DNA of 7,186 nucleotides from SFEL01 sp045592165. Its GTDB lineage: Bacteria; Bacillota; Clostridia; Christensenellales; CAG-138. Location of the stretch: assembly GCA_045592165.1 (NCBI GenBank), contig JAZNUG010000183.1, forward strand, positions 1 to 7,186, read 5' to 3'. A program made the position numbers and the translations under genes. Positions 1-4,946 of the stretch are shown in pieces (position 1 is the first letter of the stretch; each line of letters begins with the position of its first letter). Under the pieces are notes generated by a model that made no database searches, was not told the origin of the DNA, and was given only the letters and a program-made list of their open reading frames with translations.

Positions 1-545
1 CCAACAACAATACCCACCACAGCAGCAAGGCCGATGAAAGCGGCGGGGTGAAGGGATTTTAGCTTCTTTGTATTGGAAAGCAGCATAATCACCGCAAAAA
101 GCACAAGGGCAGGAATACTTACAGTGCCGAAAATGTCAGCGCCTCTGAGAGAGGTCTTAAGCACAGACCAGCCTGCTGCGGCAATAAGACCGGTGGAAGC
201 GGGACGCAGACCTGAGAAGGCATTCTGCACAAGGGGATTGGACTTGTACTTCTGCAATGTGCCGGCAATGGCAAGCACGATGAGGAAGCTGGGCAGAATA
301 AGTCCAAGGGTAGCAAGGAAGGCGCCGGGTATGCCGGCGGCGCGGAAGCCAGCGAAAGTGGCAGTATTTACGCCGATGGGACCGGGGGTGGATTCTGCAA
401 CGGCTATCATATCCGCCAGCTGCTGAGCGGTGAACCAGTCGTATTTTTCCGTAAGAGAGGTAAGAAAAGGTATGGTTGCAAGACCGCCGCCGACGGCGAA
501 AAGTCCGGTTTTAAAGAATTCATAGAAAAGGGCAAATAATGTCAT
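1..545 (-). CDS. Chromate transporter (CHR) family protein, partial at 3' end
   Basis: This is a membrane transporter subunit of the CHR (chromate ion transporter) family; the actual substrate cannot be read from sequence. Translating the minus strand from the ATG at 545-543 gives 181 codons without a stop before the window edge. The protein starts MTLFALFYEFFKTGLFAVGGG. It carries the family marks: an N-terminal FF-K-TGLFAVGGGLA segment, then the STPGPIGVNTATFAG signature at about residues 53-67, then hydrophobic helices (LILPSFLIVLAIAG and others). Short CHR proteins are usually about 180-190 residues, so only a few residues are probably missing. The start codon overlaps the stop of the upstream CHR gene by one base (TGATG), which implies translational coupling and a two-subunit transporter of the short-chain CHR pair type. 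The family assignment is solid; chromate as the natural substrate is not. Confidence 0.9.
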   Translation of the reverse strand, partial: MTLFALFYEFFKTGLFAVGGGLATIPFLTSLTEKYDWFTAQQLADMIAVAESTPGPIGVNTATFAGFRAAGIPGAFLATLGLILPSFLIVLAIAGTLQKYKSNPLVQNAFSGLRPASTGLIAAAGWSVLKTSLRGADIFGTVSIPALVLFAVIMLLSNTKKLKSLHPAAFIGLAAVVGIVV

Positions 546-1090
546 CATTTTGCCACCGCCTTTGCTGTGATGCCGGCAATAGCCGCTATGAATACCACAA
601 GTACGGGAGAAAGTGACAGGAATGCTATGGCTGCAAATGACAGAACGCAAAGAGCTATCGCCAGGGGAGATTTTACGTTTTTGACGATAAGCTTGATCAC
701 AGCATTTACTATCAATGCAGCAACTGCAACGCGGATTCCTCCGAAGGCATGCTGAACGGCTGGAATGTGAGCAAAGTTCTCAAGGAGCATTGCAATGAGG
801 AGTATTATGATAAGACTGGGACAGACCACGCCTGCGGTTGCGGCGGCAGCGCCTATAAAGCCCCGTTCCTTTGTTCCTACAAAGGTGGCGGTATTCACGG
901 CAATAACACCGGGAGTGCACTGACCGATGGCAAAGTAATCAAGCAGTTCTTCCCTGTCGGTCCAGCCGTATTTTTCCACGCACTCACGTTCCAGCATGGG
1001 CAGCATTGCATAGCCGCCGCCGAAGGTGAAAAGTCCTATGCGGAAAAAGGCGGAAAACAATGATGCACAGGATGTCTTTTTTGTTTCCAT
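545..1090 (-). CDS. Chromate transporter (CHR) family protein
   Basis: This is the first gene of a short-chain CHR pair, encoding 181 residues of integral membrane protein. The N-terminus has FFRIGLFTFGGGYAMLPML (about residues 16-34), the classical CHR opening with its GGG turn. It is followed by the signature QCTPGVIAVNTATFVG (about 57-72) and then by hydrophobic segments VVCPSLIIILLIAMLL, VAVAALIVNAVIKLIV and a C-terminal run of helices. The start at 1090 has a good Shine-Dalgarno sequence (AGAAAGGAA, 1096-1104) about 6 nt upstream. The stop shares one base with the start of the second CHR gene. In known short-chain CHR systems the two halves work together, probably as a heterodimer. In many anaerobes that meet no chromate these proteins may carry another oxyanion; that remark is inference. 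A long A/G-C/T hairpin lies just upstream of the ribosome binding site. Confidence 0.93.
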   Translation of the reverse strand: METKKTSCASLFSAFFRIGLFTFGGGYAMLPMLERECVEKYGWTDREELLDYFAIGQCTPGVIAVNTATFVGTKERGFIGAAAATAGVVCPSLIIILLIAMLLENFAHIPAVQHAFGGIRVAVAALIVNAVIKLIVKNVKSPLAIALCVLSFAAIAFLSLSPVLVVFIAAIAGITAKAVAK

Positions 1091-1114
1091 GGGAGTTCCT
1101 TTCTATATAGAATA

Positions 1115-1159
1115 CTTCTTTTCTTTTTCTTTTCTAAAGAAAAGAAAACAGAAAAGAAG
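1115..1159. repeat. Long A/G-C/T hairpin upstream of the CHR genes
   Basis: The 5' arm at 1115-1134 is all C and T. It pairs with the 3' arm at 1139-1159 over 20 bp with a single bulged C (1149) and a TAAA loop. Its design (20 bp, one bulge, 4-nt loop, pure pyrimidine against pure purine) matches the hairpin at 4891-4937. It sits about 10 bp upstream of the Shine-Dalgarno of the first CHR gene, so on the minus strand it would lie in the 5' leader. A role in termination, RNA stability or translation cannot be told apart from sequence. Confidence 0.75.
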
Positions 1160-1304
1160 CAAAAGAAAAAGAAAAGATAAAATATTAATTTAAATTGTTT
1201 TGCCATGCTTTGTAGGCATGAAAAATTCTGCGTTCCGGATATAAAACCGGTGAGATTGGTTTAAAGCGAAAGAAAAGAAAACCAATAAATATTTTTAAAT
1301 TATG

Positions 1305-1413
1305 CTTTTCTTTCTCTTTTTTTTACTTTTTCTCGAAAAGTCAAGGAAGGCGGGGTCGGGAGACGCCCCCGCAGACCCGCCTGCGGGCGGGCCAAAAGAA
1401 AGAGAAAAAGTAA
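1305..1413. repeat. Composite hairpin repeat with GC-rich core, downstream of parB
   Basis: An outer stem joins TTACTTTTTCTC (1323-1334) to GAGAAAAAGTAA (1402-1413), 12 bp perfect, ending 2 nt past the parB stop codon. Inside are two GC-rich hairpins: GCGGGG/CCCCGC (1350-1355 with 1367-1372) and CCCGCC-TGCG-GGCGGG (1376-1391). Flanking the outer stem on the left is an 18-nt C/T-rich stretch (1304-1321) that recurs exactly at 4872-4889. The core is far richer in GC than its A/T-rich surroundings, which suggests a dispersed repeat element. On the minus strand it could act as the parB terminator or 3' end stabiliser, but no clean U-tract follows the GC stems. Confidence 0.65.
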
Positions 1414-1415
1414 GG

Positions 1416-2276
1416 CTATTCACTAATTAACAGATCATACAGACCGGAAAGCTGATCCTTGGTGTAATATTCAATCACCAGCTTGCCCTTTGCTGCGCTG
1501 CCCTGTATGGATACCTTTGTGCCCAGGCGTTCCCTGAGGGCATCCTCTGCGGCGCGGAGGTCGGGATCGGGAGTGCGCTTTTCCGCCTTTGGGGTTGCAG
1601 GCTCCATCTTAGGATTAAGCTCAGCCTTGACTATCCTTTCCGCTTCGCGCACCGATGCACCGGACTGAGCGATGCGGCGGGCAACTATGGTGCGGTTAAG
1701 CTCATCGGGTATAGCCAGTATTGCTCTTGCGTGGCCTGCCTGTATCTGACCTTCCTTAAGCATATCCTGCACTTCATCCGGCAGGGACAGCAGACGTACA
1801 GCATTGGATACGGCGGGACGGCTCTTGGAAATGCGCCTGGATACCTCTTCCTGAGTAAGGTCGTGAAGATCCATCAGGGTTTTGATGGCAGCAGCCTCTT
1901 CAATGGGGTTGAGGTTTTCACGCTGTATGTTTTCAATAAGGGCTACTTCCCTTGCCTGCATTTCACCCATATCCCGAACAACGACGGGAACAGTGGTAAG
2001 CCCGGCAATGCGGGCTGCACGGTAGCGGCGCTCACCTGCGATAATGGAGTATCTTTCCCCCATCCTGCGCACCACGATGGGCTGTACCACGCCGTGAAGC
2101 TTTACGGATTCTGCCAGCTCGTTGAGCTTTTCCTTGTCAAAGGTTTTGCGGGGCTGACCTTCGTTTGTGTCTATGAGATATATATCCACTTCCTGCAGGC
2201 CCGCAGCCTGAGGTTCGCTGAAATCTCCCAGCAGTGCATCCAGGCCCTTGCCCAGACCCTTTTTACCCATTGCCAT
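1416..2276 (-). CDS. parB: Chromosome-partitioning protein ParB (Spo0J type)
   Basis: ParB is the CTP-dependent DNA clamp that loads at parS sites, spreads along DNA, stimulates the ParA ATPase and recruits SMC; it acts on the chromosomal origin region. The 286 residues show the whole family layout: the N-terminal motif GLGKGLDALLGD (7-18), the CTP-binding domain with Q65-P66 and GERRYRAA (81-88), ENIQREN (115-121), a helix-turn-helix at about 140-161 (LTQEEVSRRISKSRPAVSNAV), and a C-terminal dimerisation segment. The length is typical of chromosomal ParB. The ATG at 2276 overlaps the parA stop (TAATG) and has GGGAGG about 8 nt upstream inside parA, favouring it over the ATG two codons later. 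Three parS sites lie within 1.5 kb upstream. The mnmG/rsmG genes that often neighbour parAB in Firmicutes are absent from this window. Confidence 0.98.
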   Translation of the reverse strand: MAMGKKGLGKGLDALLGDFSEPQAAGLQEVDIYLIDTNEGQPRKTFDKEKLNELAESVKLHGVVQPIVVRRMGERYSIIAGERRYRAARIAGLTTVPVVVRDMGEMQAREVALIENIQRENLNPIEEAAAIKTLMDLHDLTQEEVSRRISKSRPAVSNAVRLLSLPDEVQDMLKEGQIQAGHARAILAIPDELNRTIVARRIAQSGASVREAERIVKAELNPKMEPATPKAEKRTPDPDLRAAEDALRERLGTKVSIQGSAAKGKLVIEYYTKDQLSGLYDLLISE

Positions 2277-3052
2277 TACATGGTCCTCCCTTCATCTCTG
2301 GATACCATTTCCTGTGCCAATGCAACGTATGCCTTTGCGCCGCTGCACTTGGGATCGTACATGGTGATGGGCAGACCAAAGCTGGGTGCTTCGCTGAGAC
2401 GTACGGAACGGGGAATGATGGTATTGTATACCTTATTCTTGAAGAACTTCTTTACTTCGTTTACCACCTGGGTGGAAAGATTGGTGCGGGCATCAAACAT
2501 GGTAAGCACAACACCTTCCACCTGCAGGGTGGTGTTCAGACGCTGATGCACTAGCTTTACGGTGTTCATAAGGTCGGAAAGACCTTCCAGCGCAAAGTAC
2601 TCGCACTGTATGGGTGCAAGGAGAGTGTCCGCGGCGGTAAGTGCGTTTATGGTGAGCAGACCCAGAGAAGGCGGGCAATCGATAAAGATATAATCAAAAT
2701 CGGGACGTACCACCTCAAGGGCGCGCTTGAGTACGGTTTCGCGGGCCAGTGCGTTTACCAGCTCCACCTCTGCGCCGGAAAGTTCCTTGCGGGCGGTAAG
2801 CATATAAAGCCCCTCAACGGCGCTCTTCTCCATAGCTTCCTTTGCAGGCAGGTCGTTTATAAGTACGTCATATACGCTGTGGGCGGTGTTGTCCTTGTCA
2901 ATGCCAAGGCCGCTGGTGCTGTTGCCCTGGGGATCAATATCCACTACCAGCACCCTCTTACCCATCTGGGCTACGCATGCTGCAAGGTTTACGGTGGTGG
3001 TGGTCTTGCCCACGCCACCCTTCTGATTTGCTATCGCAATTATCTTTGCCAC
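2276..3052 (-). CDS. parA: Chromosome-partitioning ATPase ParA (Soj type)
   Basis: ParA is the ATPase partner of ParB: its ATP-bound dimer coats DNA nonspecifically and ParB-parS complexes trigger hydrolysis, which drives origin segregation. The deviant Walker A is complete (KGGVGKTT, residues 11-18, with the signature Lys11 and Lys16). Walker A' follows at about 36-44 (VVDIDPQGN) and Walker B at DYIFIDCPP (120-128, Asp125). The 258-residue length and lack of an N-terminal HTH mark it as the chromosomal Soj type, not a plasmid type Ia ParA. The start codon is GTG at 3052-3050, with GGAGG (3059-3063) 6 nt upstream. parA is first in a two-gene operon with parB. A good promoter lies about 55 bp upstream, with two parS sites behind it, so ParB spreading could affect its expression. 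Confidence 0.98.
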   Translation of the reverse strand: MAKIIAIANQKGGVGKTTTTVNLAACVAQMGKRVLVVDIDPQGNSTSGLGIDKDNTAHSVYDVLINDLPAKEAMEKSAVEGLYMLTARKELSGAEVELVNALARETVLKRALEVVRPDFDYIFIDCPPSLGLLTINALTAADTLLAPIQCEYFALEGLSDLMNTVKLVHQRLNTTLQVEGVVLTMFDARTNLSTQVVNEVKKFFKNKVYNTIIPRSVRLSEAPSFGLPITMYDPKCSGAKAYVALAQEMVSRDEGRTM

Positions 3053-3107
3053 GGTTTTCCTCCGATATTTAGTCCAAATTCAATCTTATTTTTATTGAGC
3101 ACTATCA

Positions 3108-3136
3108 ATTATAATGCATTTTATCGGAATAAACAA
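3108..3136 (-). promoter_or_regulatory. Probable sigma-A promoter of parAB
   Basis: On the minus strand a -35 TTGTTT (3131-3136) and a perfect -10 TATAAT (3108-3113) are separated by 17 bp. Transcription would start near 3101, giving a leader of about 50 nt before the GTG start of parA. The -35 box lies 28 bp from the nearest parS palindrome. This is a consensus match only. Confidence 0.65.
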
Positions 3137-3164
3137 CGGCGGTGAGTACACTTTATAATATAAA

Positions 3165-3180
3165 TGTTTCACGTGAAACA
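3165..3180. promoter_or_regulatory. parS site 1 (consensus ParB-loading palindrome)
   Basis: The 16-bp palindrome TGTTTCACGTGAAACA matches the conserved bacterial parS consensus without mismatch. It lies in the divergent region upstream of parA and is the natural loading site for the ParB encoded next door. Confidence 0.96.
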
Positions 3181-3201
3181 TAGTATGGCGCAAAAAGAGA
3201 G

Positions 3202-3217
3202 TGTTTCACGTGAAACA
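3202..3217. promoter_or_regulatory. parS site 2 (consensus ParB-loading palindrome)
   Basis: This is a second perfect TGTTTCACGTGAAACA. Its start is 37 bp from the start of site 1, about three and a half helical turns away. It lies between site 1 and the plus-strand promoter that serves the small genes. Confidence 0.96.
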
Positions 3218-3243
3218 TAAGGGCATGTTTACAGGCCGTTTAC

Positions 3244-3272
3244 TTTTAATGGTACGCTGCGGATGATATAAT
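3244..3272 (+). promoter_or_regulatory. Probable promoter for the plus-strand small-gene operon
   Basis: A perfect -10 TATAAT (3267-3272) is preceded by TGA, which makes an extended -10 (TG at 3264-3265). A weak -35-like TTTTAA (3244-3249) lies 17 bp upstream. Transcription would start near 3279, giving a leader of about 65 nt before the first gene at 3344. It is divergent from the parA promoter, with both parS sites between the two. Confidence 0.55.
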
Positions 3273-3343
3273 AAATGCAAATAAGCGCAGTTCTGTTTTT
3301 TAATTTATAGTTTCACATATCATTAATATAAGGGAGGTAAAAT

Positions 3344-3514
3344 ATGTTTAGTATTATTTCGAATTATTTGACTATGGCTGCTGTTATTGCGGCGTGGTGT
3401 ATAATAATCGTATTGTCAATAACACTGCTGATATACCTCCTTCGCATTGCAAAGTGGTACATAAAGAAAAATGACATCCCTCCCCTCTTCGGCCGCAGGA
3501 ATAAAAAAGATTAG
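3344..3514 (+). CDS. Small single-pass membrane protein (56 aa), unknown function
   Basis: This short gene has a strong ribosome binding site, AGGGAGGT (3331-3338), 6 nt before its ATG. Its protein begins MFSIISNYLTMAAVIAAWC and ends FGRRNKKD. Residues about 9-33 form one hydrophobic segment (MAAVIAAWCIIIVLSITLLIYLL), followed by a positively charged tail (R34, K37, K41, K42, R51, R52, K54, K55). By the positive-inside rule the C-terminus should be cytoplasmic. The stop is 12 nt before the next start, and the AGGAG for that gene begins inside this stop codon, so the two are almost certainly co-transcribed and coupled. I do not recognise a family. The strong ribosome binding site, the clear membrane segment and the tight spacing make it a real gene. 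Confidence 0.8.
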   Translation: MFSIISNYLTMAAVIAAWCIIIVLSITLLIYLLRIAKWYIKKNDIPPLFGRRNKKD

Positions 3515-3526
3515 GAGAAATAACCA

Positions 3527-3760
3527 ATGGAACAAAAACCCGTACGCCTGCTCAAACGAACAAGCCTGTTTGAAGCGGACCTCGTCTGCGGCATACTTCA
3601 GCAGGAAGGCATCCCTTTTTACAGGAAGGAAATGGGCGCAGGGGCAATGTATTGCGGCGGCGCAATTGCGGGAGCTGACCTGTATGTGCCGGAATCGGAA
3701 TTTGACCGCGCCGATGAGATAGTTCAGAGCATACTCAATGCAGAGCCTGTTGAAGAGTAA
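3527..3760 (+). CDS. DUF2007-like small protein (77 aa)
   Basis: The protein resembles the DUF2007 family, small cytoplasmic domains annotated as putative signal-transducing proteins; no biochemical role is known to me. Visible family features are an N-terminal strand (PVRLLKRTSLFEADLVCGIL, residues 5-24) whose helix carries the FEA-LV--IL pattern, then QQEGIPFY (25-32), a Gly-rich turn (GAGAMYCGGAIAGA), the strand DLYVPESEFDRADEIV (51-66) and an acidic end (AEPVEE). The ATG at 3527 has AGGAG at 3513-3517, overlapping the stop of the upstream membrane-protein gene. The family assignment is from recognition of this pattern, not a search. A variant parS palindrome begins at the very next base after the stop codon. 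A link to the membrane protein is suggested by coupling. Confidence 0.82.
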   Translation: MEQKPVRLLKRTSLFEADLVCGILQQEGIPFYRKEMGAGAMYCGGAIAGADLYVPESEFDRADEIVQSILNAEPVEE

Positions 3761-3776
3761 TGTTTCATGTGAAACA
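3761..3776. promoter_or_regulatory. parS site 3 (variant, one central change)
   Basis: TGTTTCATGTGAAACA differs from the consensus parS at one base (central C to T), so the palindrome is broken only at its centre. It begins directly after the TAA stop of the DUF2007-like gene and ends 1 bp before the first four-hairpin element. Central substitutions generally weaken but need not abolish ParB binding; that is general family knowledge, not measured here. Confidence 0.85.
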
Positions 3777-3777
3777 T

Positions 3778-3923
3778 TTTCGCTCAAAATCTATTGGATT
3801 TTGAGCGAGTATTGCAGGTTTTTCCTCTCGCATGCGCTCCCGGGTGGAAAAACCTGAAAGGAAGCTATCCCTTCGGGATAGTTCCGCATTTGACGTACAT
3901 GCCGCCAAATGCGGATTTAAAGC
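3778..3923 (+). repeat. Four-hairpin element, copy 1 (candidate structured RNA)
   Basis: Four consecutive stems are visible. P1 is 11 bp at 3781-3791/3797-3807 (loop TATTG). P2 is 11 bp at 3815-3825/3846-3856, with a 20-nt loop containing CTCTCGC and GCTCCCGGG. P3 is 7 bp at 3865-3871/3875-3881 (loop TTC). P4 is 9 bp at 3884-3892/3906-3914, with a 13-nt loop containing ACATG. The linkers are 7, 8 and 2 nt. All four stems are perfect. A second copy with the same geometry is at 4617-4761, and stem changes between them keep pairing. It lies between the DUF2007-like gene and the lipoprotein gene, on the sense strand of both. The plus orientation is assumed because the flanking genes would transcribe it that way. 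Confidence 0.85.
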
Positions 3924-3975
3924 TTATGGATTTTTGGAAACAAAAGATAATAGAGATAATAAAGGAAGTAAAAGT

Positions 3976-4611
3976 ATGCGAATCGTTGCAGCTGTTCTTA
4001 TCTGCTGTGTCCTGCTTTGCGGCTGTGCCCAGCCTGAGCCAACCCAGATAGCCAATCCCATGCAGGAAAAAACCTCCCTTGAGGAAATAAACGCCGCCGC
4101 AGGTACGGATATTCAAAGGCCGCTGGCCTTTGAGCTTTCCGATGAAAAATACTTCGTAATCAATACGGATACCCCCGTGGCGGATTACCACTTCAGCATC
4201 GGCGAGAACGACTACACCTTCCGTGCCTCAAAAACAATGGAAGATATCTCCGGCGTGTATGGGGATATCGGCGTACTGACCCATTGGTACATTGACGATA
4301 TACAGTATTCCCTATTCTGCGAAAGTGGCGACGATTTCCAGCTTCGTCAGATCGCCGCCGAGCAGGCGCCGGTATTTTATCCTGTGGTGGAAGAAATCGG
4401 CGACGGCTGGATGACAGTTGCGCCAAATGAAGATACTCCCGAGCGTGCATCATCAGATAAAATTACAGTTCCCATTCAGCACATGCATCCCTCAAAGGAG
4501 CCTGTTGTGGGTGATGTAGTGGAGATATCCTACAATGGGGAAATACTGGAAAGCTATCCGGCGCAATTGGGAGAGATATATGGAATCAGGGTGATGTTGC
4601 CTGTGGGATAG
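3976..4611 (+). CDS. Secreted lipoprotein of unknown function (211 aa)
   Basis: The start is the ATG at 3976, with AAAGGAAG (3961-3968) upstream. A longer reading from 3832 would run through the four-hairpin repeat and is rejected. The N-terminus MRIVAAVLICCVLLCGC is a lipoprotein signal: Arg2, a hydrophobic core and the lipobox L14-C15-G16-C17, so Cys17 should be lipidated after cleavage. The mature part is acidic. Its first half (SLEEINAAAGTDIQRP through EDISGVYGDIG) recalls the DUF4367-like domains of Clostridia surface and anti-sigma proteins. Its second half (VVEEIGDGWMTVAP through GDVVEISYNGEILESYPAQLGEI) looks like a small beta-barrel of the DUF3221 kind. Both resemblances are from memory and tentative. 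It is flanked on both sides by copies of the four-hairpin element and followed by a terminator at 4791. It is probably the last gene of the small-gene operon. Confidence 0.85.
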   Translation: MRIVAAVLICCVLLCGCAQPEPTQIANPMQEKTSLEEINAAAGTDIQRPLAFELSDEKYFVINTDTPVADYHFSIGENDYTFRASKTMEDISGVYGDIGVLTHWYIDDIQYSLFCESGDDFQLRQIAAEQAPVFYPVVEEIGDGWMTVAPNEDTPERASSDKITVPIQHMHPSKEPVVGDVVEISYNGEILESYPAQLGEIYGIRVMLPVG

Positions 4612-4616
4612 CTCCC

Positions 4617-4761
4617 TTTCGCACAAAATCTGTTGGATTTTGAGCGAGGATTTCATGTGTTGCCTCTCGCTTCGCTCCCGGGCGGCAAAACATGAAAAGA
4701 ATCAAAGCCGCAGGCTTTGTTCCGCTTTCGCCGCACATGTCGCCGAAAGCGGATTGAAAGC
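4617..4761 (+). repeat. Four-hairpin element, copy 2 (candidate structured RNA)
   Basis: Copy 2 begins 5 nt after the lipoprotein stop. P1 is at 4620-4630/4636-4646 (one A-A mismatch, loop TGTTG). P2 is at 4654-4664/4684-4694 (one mismatch, loop containing CTCTCGC and GCTCCCGGG). P3 is at 4703-4709/4713-4719 (perfect, loop GCA). P4 is at 4722-4730/4744-4752 (perfect, 13-nt loop containing ACATG). Linkers of 7, 8 and 2 nt equal those of copy 1. On the plus strand it would form the 3' untranslated region of the lipoprotein transcript, upstream of the terminator. Confidence 0.85.
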
Positions 4762-4790
4762 CGATTGATAGTATAATTCACCCAATAATG

Positions 4791-4822
4791 AAAAAAGCCG
4801 CTCGAAAAGAGCGGTTTTTTTT
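4791..4822 (+). terminator. Rho-independent terminator, probably bidirectional
   Basis: The stem CCGCTC (4798-4803) pairs with GAGCGG (4809-4814) around the loop GAAAA. Eight T residues follow (4815-4822) and six A residues precede (4791-4796). This is a textbook intrinsic terminator for the plus-strand operon ending with the lipoprotein gene. The A-tract lets it also work on the minus strand. Confidence 0.92.
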
Positions 4823-4890
4823 GACAGCACTTCCAAGTCTGTTTTTATATTTGTGTATTTACCCCTATTCCGCTTTTCTTTCTCTTTTTG

Positions 4891-4937
4891 CTTCTTTTTC
4901 TTCTTTCTTTTCTCTTGAAAAGAAAGAGAAAAAGAAG
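4891..4937. repeat. Long A/G-C/T hairpin downstream of the methyltransferase gene
   Basis: The pyrimidine arm 4891-4912 pairs with the purine arm 4917-4937 over about 21 bp with one bulged base and a TCTT loop. It lies 9 bp past the stop of the convergent methyltransferase gene. It repeats the architecture of the hairpin at 1115-1159. The adjacent pyrimidine stretch 4872-4889 is identical over 18 nt to 1304-1321. It probably stabilises or ends the minus-strand transcript, but it lacks a U-tract. Confidence 0.7.
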
Positions 4938-4946
4938 ATATAAACC

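Larger units (their letters stand above)
1091..1415. other. Gene-free stretch between parB and the CHR pair
   Basis: I see no gene here. The 325 bases are dominated by C/T-rich and A/G-rich tracts forming two large hairpins (listed separately at 1115-1159 and 1305-1413). Between them are smaller inverted repeats: CATGC/GCATG at 1204-1208 and 1216-1220, and ATTGGTTT/AAACCAAT at 1255-1262 and 1279-1286. No convincing minus-strand promoter for the CHR pair was found. Any such promoter must lie here unless transcription continues from parB. Confidence 0.7.
4762..4946. other. Convergent intergenic remainder, no gene
   Basis: The gene-free stretch runs from 4612 to 4946. Its first part is copy 2 of the four-hairpin element. 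This remainder holds the plus-strand terminator (4791-4822) and an A/G-C/T hairpin (4891-4937) next to the 3' end of the convergent methyltransferase gene. I see no coding region in it. Confidence 0.75.

Noticed and set aside
73..426. Plus-strand open frame of 117 codons
   Set aside because: It is antisense to the partial CHR transporter, whose minus-strand translation carries clear family motifs.
1731..2554. Long plus-strand open frames across parA/parB
   Set aside because: They are antisense shadows of two certain genes, with low-complexity translations and no family resemblance.
3416..3787. Minus-strand open frame of 123 codons over the small genes
   Set aside because: It lies antisense to the membrane-protein and DUF2007-like genes, and its N-terminal NVSHET is simply parS site 3 read through. 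It has no family features.
3781..3807. P1 hairpin as an intrinsic terminator of the DUF2007-like gene
   Set aside because: No T-tract follows on the plus strand, and the same hairpin is part of a larger conserved four-stem unit.
3934..3962. Promoter just before the lipoprotein gene (TTGGAA with GATAAT or TAATAA)
   Set aside because: The spacing is 15 bp for the better -10, and the start point would fall on the ribosome binding site. Read-through from upstream is more likely.
3778..4761. The two repeats as the ends of a mobile element carrying the lipoprotein gene
   Set aside because: There is no transposase, no terminal inverted repeats and no target duplication. The copies are direct, diverged and covarying, which fits structural conservation better than recent transposition.
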